Shown here one piece after another: positions 4,721-8,623 of a DNA stretch of 8,623 nt. The notes below the pieces were generated by a model, which saw only the letters and a program-made list of their open reading frames with translations, did no database searches and was not told the origin of the DNA. The translations under genes and the position numbers were made by a program. The stretch comes from Flavobacteriaceae bacterium (GTDB lineage: Bacteria > Bacteroidota > Bacteroidia > Flavobacteriales > Flavobacteriaceae): the NCBI GenBank assembly GCA_002702385.1, contig NZZF01000007.1:1-8623 (forward strand). Reading direction: 5' to 3'. Position 1 is the stretch's first letter, and every line of letters starts with the position of its first letter.

Positions 4721-6100
4721 TCAAGCTACAATTTCTAACTCCTTAGTCTTTTTCCAATCTCCTCTAGTAAAGTCAGGGAATGCTTGTGGAGCTCCATCAT
4801 TTTCAATTGAGCTTGCACTAAGTGGAGTAATAGCACTCCAAAAGCATCCTTCATATACATTTTGGTCAAGTGGCAAACCATTTTTTAGACATTCAACAAT
4901 TCTATACATCATTATTCCATCCATACCTCCGTGACCTGATTTTTTTGTTTTGGAATTTAATCTTTTGTAAAGTGGATGATCATATTTTTCATAGAGTTTT
5001 TCCAATTTATCACCTTGAATCCAGCTATGATGATCTTTAGTAATTCCTTCAAATCCATTTTCAAAAGCAGCTCTAGTTGGAAAACCAGCCAATGTTCCTT
5101 TAGTACCTTGAATCAAGTTTAGTCTGGAATAGGGTCTAGGACTTGTTTCATCCCATTGAACCATTACGGTTCTACCTAAGTTTGTTTTAATTATTGAGGT
5201 ATTCATATCTCCATTAGAAAAATCCATCTTATTCCACTTGTGATCTGAGTCAAAGTTTTCTTTTGCAAACTTATTTCTTCCGATAGCAGGGGAAGAAAGC
5301 GATACTAAGTGTTTGAAATTATCTTCATTTCTAGCTAAATTCATGTATTGAGCTACAGGTCCTAATCCGTGTGTTGGATATAAATTACCTTTACTTTCAG
5401 CATAATGTAATGTTCTCCAATTTCCTGTTCCTCTATCGGTATTAAACATTTGCCACCTAAGCTCATGAATATATGCAGCTTCAGCATGTAAAAGCTCTCC
5501 AATAGCACCTTTTCTACACATATTTAAAAACATCAGTTCATCCCTTCCATAATTTACGTTTTCCATCATCATACAATGTTTTTTTGTTTTTTCAGATGTA
5601 TTAATAATTTCCCACATTTCCTCTAATGTTATTGCAAGTGGCACCTCTGAAAATGCATGAGCACCATCTTTCATACATTGTATTGCCATAGGGGCATGAC
5701 TTCTCCAGTTTGTGCTAATAAATACAACATCAGGTTTCACCTCTTTTAACATTACTTTCCACTTGTTCTCATCTCCCCAGTAGGTTTTTAGATTTGAATA
5801 TTTAGCATTATATGTTTTAAGTTTATTTAATTCTCTTTGAACAATATCCTCATATAAATCACATAGAGCTACTACTTCAGTTCCTGGAATTGTAGCAAAA
5901 TTTTTCAAATGAGTACTTCCTCTATTTATTCCAATAAATGCAGCGCGAATATTATCATTTGGTTTATCCGCATAATCACCCATGTAAGAACCTAGTCTTT
6001 CAGAGTTTAAATTATTTTGACAATTTATGCTTAGAGATGAGGCGGCAATTACACCCAAACTAGATGTTTGCATAAATTTTCTCCTATTATAATTTTTCAT
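4721..6100 (-). CDS. Tat-exported GH109-like NAD-dependent glycosidase (Gfo/Idh/MocA fold, 459 aa)
   Basis: The best match is glycoside hydrolase family 109, whose characterised member is the alpha-N-acetylgalactosaminidase of Elizabethkingia. These enzymes hold NAD and cleave glycosides by transient C3 oxidation. A twin-arginine signal (NRRKFM, 5-10) leads a hydrophobic run to about residue 26, so the enzyme is exported folded with cofactor. The Rossmann segment at 52-85 contains FIGINRG. Family hallmarks follow: ENVNYGRDE (180-188), the active-site YPTHGLGP (241-248, Tyr241 and His244), YDHPLYK (373-379), SGHGGMD (388-394) and FPDFTRGDW (441-449). Where dehydrogenases of this fold carry Glu-Lys-Pro, this protein has EVP (152-154), as expected for GH109. 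It is last in the operon, five bases after the esterase gene. The sugar specificity may differ from GalNAc. Confidence 0.88.
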   Translation of the reverse strand: MKNYNRRKFMQTSSLGVIAASSLSINCQNNLNSERLGSYMGDYADKPNDNIRAAFIGINRGSTHLKNFATIPGTEVVALCDLYEDIVQRELNKLKTYNAKYSNLKTYWGDENKWKVMLKEVKPDVVFISTNWRSHAPMAIQCMKDGAHAFSEVPLAITLEEMWEIINTSEKTKKHCMMMENVNYGRDELMFLNMCRKGAIGELLHAEAAYIHELRWQMFNTDRGTGNWRTLHYAESKGNLYPTHGLGPVAQYMNLARNEDNFKHLVSLSSPAIGRNKFAKENFDSDHKWNKMDFSNGDMNTSIIKTNLGRTVMVQWDETSPRPYSRLNLIQGTKGTLAGFPTRAAFENGFEGITKDHHSWIQGDKLEKLYEKYDHPLYKRLNSKTKKSGHGGMDGIMMYRIVECLKNGLPLDQNVYEGCFWSAITPLSASSIENDGAPQAFPDFTRGDWKKTKELEIVA

Positions 6101-6105
6101 AAATT

Positions 6106-7020
6106 TTATTTTAAGTGTTGACTAAAAAATTCCCATATTTCTTCACTTGCATTTATATCCATATTACCCCATGCACCTGGCCAGTCATGACCACCACCAT
6201 GTACAGTATAAAATCTAACTTCATCTTTTGATTCTGATGTAAACCTTTTATCAAGTGTAACATAAGAGTTGTCTGCTGAATCATTGTTAGGTAGGTTAAT
6301 AATTTCTGAACTAGAACAGCTATTAATATTAGACCAGTAATCAATTATATCTTCAATTTTTGGTGCTCCACCCCAACCCCAAACGGTTGACATTGATCCA
6401 TCCATTGGAACTGTGTTATCATTAGTTCCTGAAATTTGAAGTATAGGAATTTTATAATCGGGATTACAATTTTCCCAATCATATCCACTCATCGTTCCCG
6501 TAACTGATGCAATTGCTTTAAAGGTTCCACTTTGTTCGCATGCTAATGTATAACTCATAAAACCACCATTTGACATACCACTAACAAAAGTGTTTTCTTT
6601 ACTTAATTTATATTGATCTTGTAGAAGTTTTGCCAGCTGAGTTAGAAAATCAGAATCTGGGACAGAACTCATCGGTTTTATATTAGCATTCCAATGAGGC
6701 ATGCCAGTCATTTCATTATTAGTTCCTTGTGGATAACAAACTGCAAAACCTTTTTCTTCAGCAATTCTATTCATTTTAGAATAGTTCATAATATTATTGG
6801 AATTACTAGTATAACCATGTAAGACAAAAACAAGTGGGGAGTTTTCTGGTAAATCTTTTGACTTATAAAAAATATATCGTCTGTTTTGTGAATTGTGAGT
6901 AATATAAAACTCTCTAGGATAAATTATTTCTTGTTCAACATCATTAGAGTCAATATCACTTTCACTACATGCGAGTAAAATGAAAAATATGATTAGTGAA
7001 TAAAATAACCTAAAGTTCAT
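6106..7020 (-). CDS. Lipoprotein alpha/beta-hydrolase, PHB depolymerase/feruloyl esterase-like (304 aa)
   Basis: This is a predicted carboxylic-ester hydrolase of the poly(hydroxybutyrate) depolymerase/LpqC type, a group that includes feruloyl and acetyl esterases acting on decorated polysaccharides. The N-terminus is a lipoprotein signal ending in LLAC, with Cys18 lipidated, so the enzyme is anchored in the envelope. The fold's landmarks are in order: an oxyanion HGY at 68-70, the nucleophile Ser150 in GMSNGG (148-153), the acid Asp201 in GTNDNTVP, and the base His278 in HGGGHDWPG (274-282). Three to four further cysteines (161, 185, 235) could form disulfides. Its ATG overlaps the upstream stop as TAATG, which indicates translational coupling. 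Its neighbours suggest removal of acyl groups from a sugar substrate. Plastic-type or PHB activity is less likely. Confidence 0.88.
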   Translation of the reverse strand: MNFRLFYSLIIFFILLACSESDIDSNDVEQEIIYPREFYITHNSQNRRYIFYKSKDLPENSPLVFVLHGYTSNSNNIMNYSKMNRIAEEKGFAVCYPQGTNNEMTGMPHWNANIKPMSSVPDSDFLTQLAKLLQDQYKLSKENTFVSGMSNGGFMSYTLACEQSGTFKAIASVTGTMSGYDWENCNPDYKIPILQISGTNDNTVPMDGSMSTVWGWGGAPKIEDIIDYWSNINSCSSSEIINLPNNDSADNSYVTLDKRFTSESKDEVRFYTVHGGGHDWPGAWGNMDINASEEIWEFFSQHLK

Positions 7021-8321
7021 TACACATTTTTTCCTGGAACGGGAACTTTGTATTTTCCTTGGTTATCAGGTAGTACAGGAGCTTTACTTTGCCAACTTAA
7101 ATTGTCAGGAACTAAGTTTTCATCAGCATTCATTGCAGAATCCCATTCTATTAATTTTCCCGAGTAAGTAGCCATTCTTCCCATGATTGCAGTCATAGTA
7201 GCAGTAGCTCCATATTCTGTATCATCTATTTGTCCACCAGATCTTATGGATTTAAATAATTTATTATGTTCAATTTGATAAGGACTAATATCATTCTTAG
7301 GATCATATTTGTGTAATAAATTACCGTTGTGATCATTTATTGTAACAACACCACCATTTCTCAAATTAATTACTCCCTTAGTACCAACTAGTACTTCATT
7401 AACTTTTCTTAAAGTTCCAGGTTGATGTCTACATTGACTATGAATAACGGCTCCACTAGGATATTTAAACTCGACGTAATGGTGATCAAAAATTTCACCA
7501 TGATCAATTCCTTTTCTAACTTCTCTTCCTCCCATACCTTGTGCAGAGATAGGGTGTTCATCTAAGAACCAATTTGCAACATCTAAATTATGAATATGTT
7601 GCTCAACTATGTGATCCCCGCAAAGCCAATTAAAATAATACCAGTTTCTCATTTGATATTCAAGCTCTGATTGTTGTGGTTCTCTTTTTCTTACCCAAAC
7701 TCCGTGTCCATTCCATTTTACAGTTCCTGAGATAATTTTTCCAGCAACACCTCTTCTAACTTGTTTTAAAATATCTAAATAACTTAACTGATATCTTCTT
7801 TGTAAGCCTACAACTACATTTAATTTTTTTTCTTTTACTAGCTTGGCAGACTCTAAAACTCTTCTAACACCTGCAGCATCTGTTGCAACAGGTTTTTCCA
7901 TAAAAATATGTTTGCTTTGATTGACAGCATATTCAAAATGTTGAGGTCTAAAGCCAGGTGGTGTAGCTAGAATCACAACATCAGCCAAGTCAATAGCTTT
8001 TTTATAACCATCAAATCCAACAAATTTGTTTTTATCTTTTAATTTAATTTCTATTTCACCGTCAAGCTCTTCAATTATTGCATTTAAACTTCTTTCAAGC
8101 CTATCTTCAAAAGCATCACATAGAGCTACTAATTCAACATTTTTATCAGCACGAAGGGCTTGAACTGCAGCTCCAGTTCCTCTTCCTCCACATCCAACTA
8201 CAGAAATTTTTAATTTCTTGTCTAATTGTTTTTGTTTTTTAAATGAGAATGAAGGAAGAACTAAACTTCCAGTCAATATAGATGAGTTTTTTAGAAAAGA
8301 TCTTCTTTTAATATTTTCCAT
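7020..8321 (-). CDS. Tat-exported Gfo/Idh/MocA family oxidoreductase (433 aa)
   Basis: This is a predicted NAD(P)-dependent sugar or cyclitol dehydrogenase acting outside the cytoplasm. A twin-arginine signal (KRRSFLK, 5-11) is followed by a hydrophobic run to about residue 26. The Rossmann domain has GCGGRG (43-48) and the acidic Asp69 at the end of strand two. Glu-Lys-Pro is intact at 142-144, with Lys143 the usual catalytic lysine. The C-terminal domain has GDHIVEQHIHNLDVANW (235-251), whose His244 and Asp247 match the active-site histidine region of the fold. A Trp/Tyr-rich NWYYFNW (226-232) probably lines the sugar site. It lies 10 bases after the TIM-barrel gene and overlaps the esterase start. 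Intact Lys143 distinguishes it from the GH109-like protein of the same operon. The substrate is unknown. Confidence 0.92.
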   Translation of the reverse strand: MENIKRRSFLKNSSILTGSLVLPSFSFKKQKQLDKKLKISVVGCGGRGTGAAVQALRADKNVELVALCDAFEDRLERSLNAIIEELDGEIEIKLKDKNKFVGFDGYKKAIDLADVVILATPPGFRPQHFEYAVNQSKHIFMEKPVATDAAGVRRVLESAKLVKEKKLNVVVGLQRRYQLSYLDILKQVRRGVAGKIISGTVKWNGHGVWVRKREPQQSELEYQMRNWYYFNWLCGDHIVEQHIHNLDVANWFLDEHPISAQGMGGREVRKGIDHGEIFDHHYVEFKYPSGAVIHSQCRHQPGTLRKVNEVLVGTKGVINLRNGGVVTINDHNGNLLHKYDPKNDISPYQIEHNKLFKSIRSGGQIDDTEYGATATMTAIMGRMATYSGKLIEWDSAMNADENLVPDNLSWQSKAPVLPDNQGKYKVPVPGKNV

Positions 8322-8331
8322 AATTATAAGT

Positions 8332-8623
8332 TTAAAAGTTATCTACTTTTTTATAGGATTCAATTAGTTGTATTTCTCCATTTTTACCCTGAAAAGCATT
8401 TCCATGCTCCATTCCTAAGATTCCTGTAAAACCTTTGTCATGTATGAATTTAAATATATTTCTATAATTAATTTCACCTGTTGTTGGTTCCTTTCTTCCA
8501 GGATTATCACCAATTTGAAAATATGAAATTTCATTCCAACATGAATCAATATTTGGAATTAAATTACCTTCTTGTATTTGTTGATGATATATATCAAATA
8601 AAATTTTACATGATTTAGAATTA
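8332..8623 (-). CDS. Hydroxypyruvate isomerase-like TIM-barrel protein, C-terminal part
   Basis: The last 96 codons of a gene that begins beyond the right edge end in TAA at 8332-8334. The sequence matches the C-terminal part of the xylose isomerase-like TIM-barrel (sugar isomerase/epimerase) superfamily, close to hydroxypyruvate isomerase. The block FQIGDNPGRKEPTTGEINY corresponds to the QI..P.R.EP.TGE.N motif of that family. It is followed by GFTGILGMEHG, whose Glu is the expected metal ligand. In related operons such proteins act as sugar epimerases or as lyases on oxidised sugars, so the annotation as hydroxypyruvate isomerase should not be taken literally. Whether it has an export signal cannot be seen. 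The next gene starts 10 bases downstream, so it is the first visible gene of the operon. Confidence 0.88.
   Translation of the reverse strand, partial: NSKSCKILFDIYHQQIQEGNLIPNIDSCWNEISYFQIGDNPGRKEPTTGEINYRNIFKFIHDKGFTGILGMEHGNAFQGKNGEIQLIESYKKVDNF

Noticed and set aside
4683..4934. Plus-strand 83-residue open frame starting inside the small RNA region
   Set aside because: It runs through the terminator hairpin and then antisense to the conserved C-terminus of the GH109-like gene, so it is a shadow frame.
6153..6344. 63-residue minus-strand frame within the esterase gene
   Set aside because: It is an out-of-frame overlap with the esterase region that ends at the catalytic His278 segment. 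No start signal or motif is visible.
1..8623. CRISPR array, insertion sequence or transposase
   Set aside because: No spaced direct repeats, terminal inverted repeats with a transposase, or cas-like proteins are visible in any frame.

Overview
The window looks like a low-GC Bacteroidota genome, most likely a flavobacterium. Coding and intergenic DNA are strongly AT-rich, Shine-Dalgarno sites are weak or absent, and several promoter boxes fit the Bacteroidota -7 consensus TAnnTTTG. The protein families present (YHYH lipoprotein, secreted EEP enzyme, Tat-exported Gfo/Idh/MocA and GH109-type proteins) are common in that group.

Left part (1-2609): an accessory-looking region. A partial small gene at the edge is followed by a short gene-tail-like stretch. 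That stretch runs up to a 22-base sequence identical in form to the 3' end of a tRNA (best fit tRNA-Asp), followed at once by a strong intrinsic terminator. No complete tRNA is present, so this is best read as an integration (att) junction or a tRNA remnant. Beyond it lie five small or unknown genes in alternating orientation: a 192-residue protein with a PD-(D/E)XK-nuclease-like pattern, three small acidic proteins, and a membrane-anchored coiled-coil-like protein that shares the reading frame of the gene before it across a single TAA.

Middle (2610-4720): a YHYH-domain lipoprotein with a TTG start converges on a secreted endonuclease/exonuclease/phosphatase (EEP) family enzyme. Upstream of the EEP gene, on the opposite strand, is what looks like a self-contained small RNA gene. 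It has a TACATTTG -7 box and then three consecutive hairpins within about 75 nt, the last being an intrinsic terminator. I do not recognise this RNA.

Right part (4721-8623): a tight operon on the minus strand, entering from beyond the right edge. Its order is a TIM-barrel hydroxypyruvate-isomerase-like protein (3' part only), a Tat-exported Gfo/Idh/MocA oxidoreductase, a lipoprotein alpha/beta-hydrolase of the PHB-depolymerase/feruloyl-esterase type, and a Tat-exported GH109-like NAD-dependent glycosidase. Spacings are 10 bp, a TAATG overlap, and 5 bp. Together they suggest cell-envelope processing of an esterified sugar or glycoside, possibly by oxidation-dependent glycosidic bond cleavage. 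The substrate cannot be read from the sequence.
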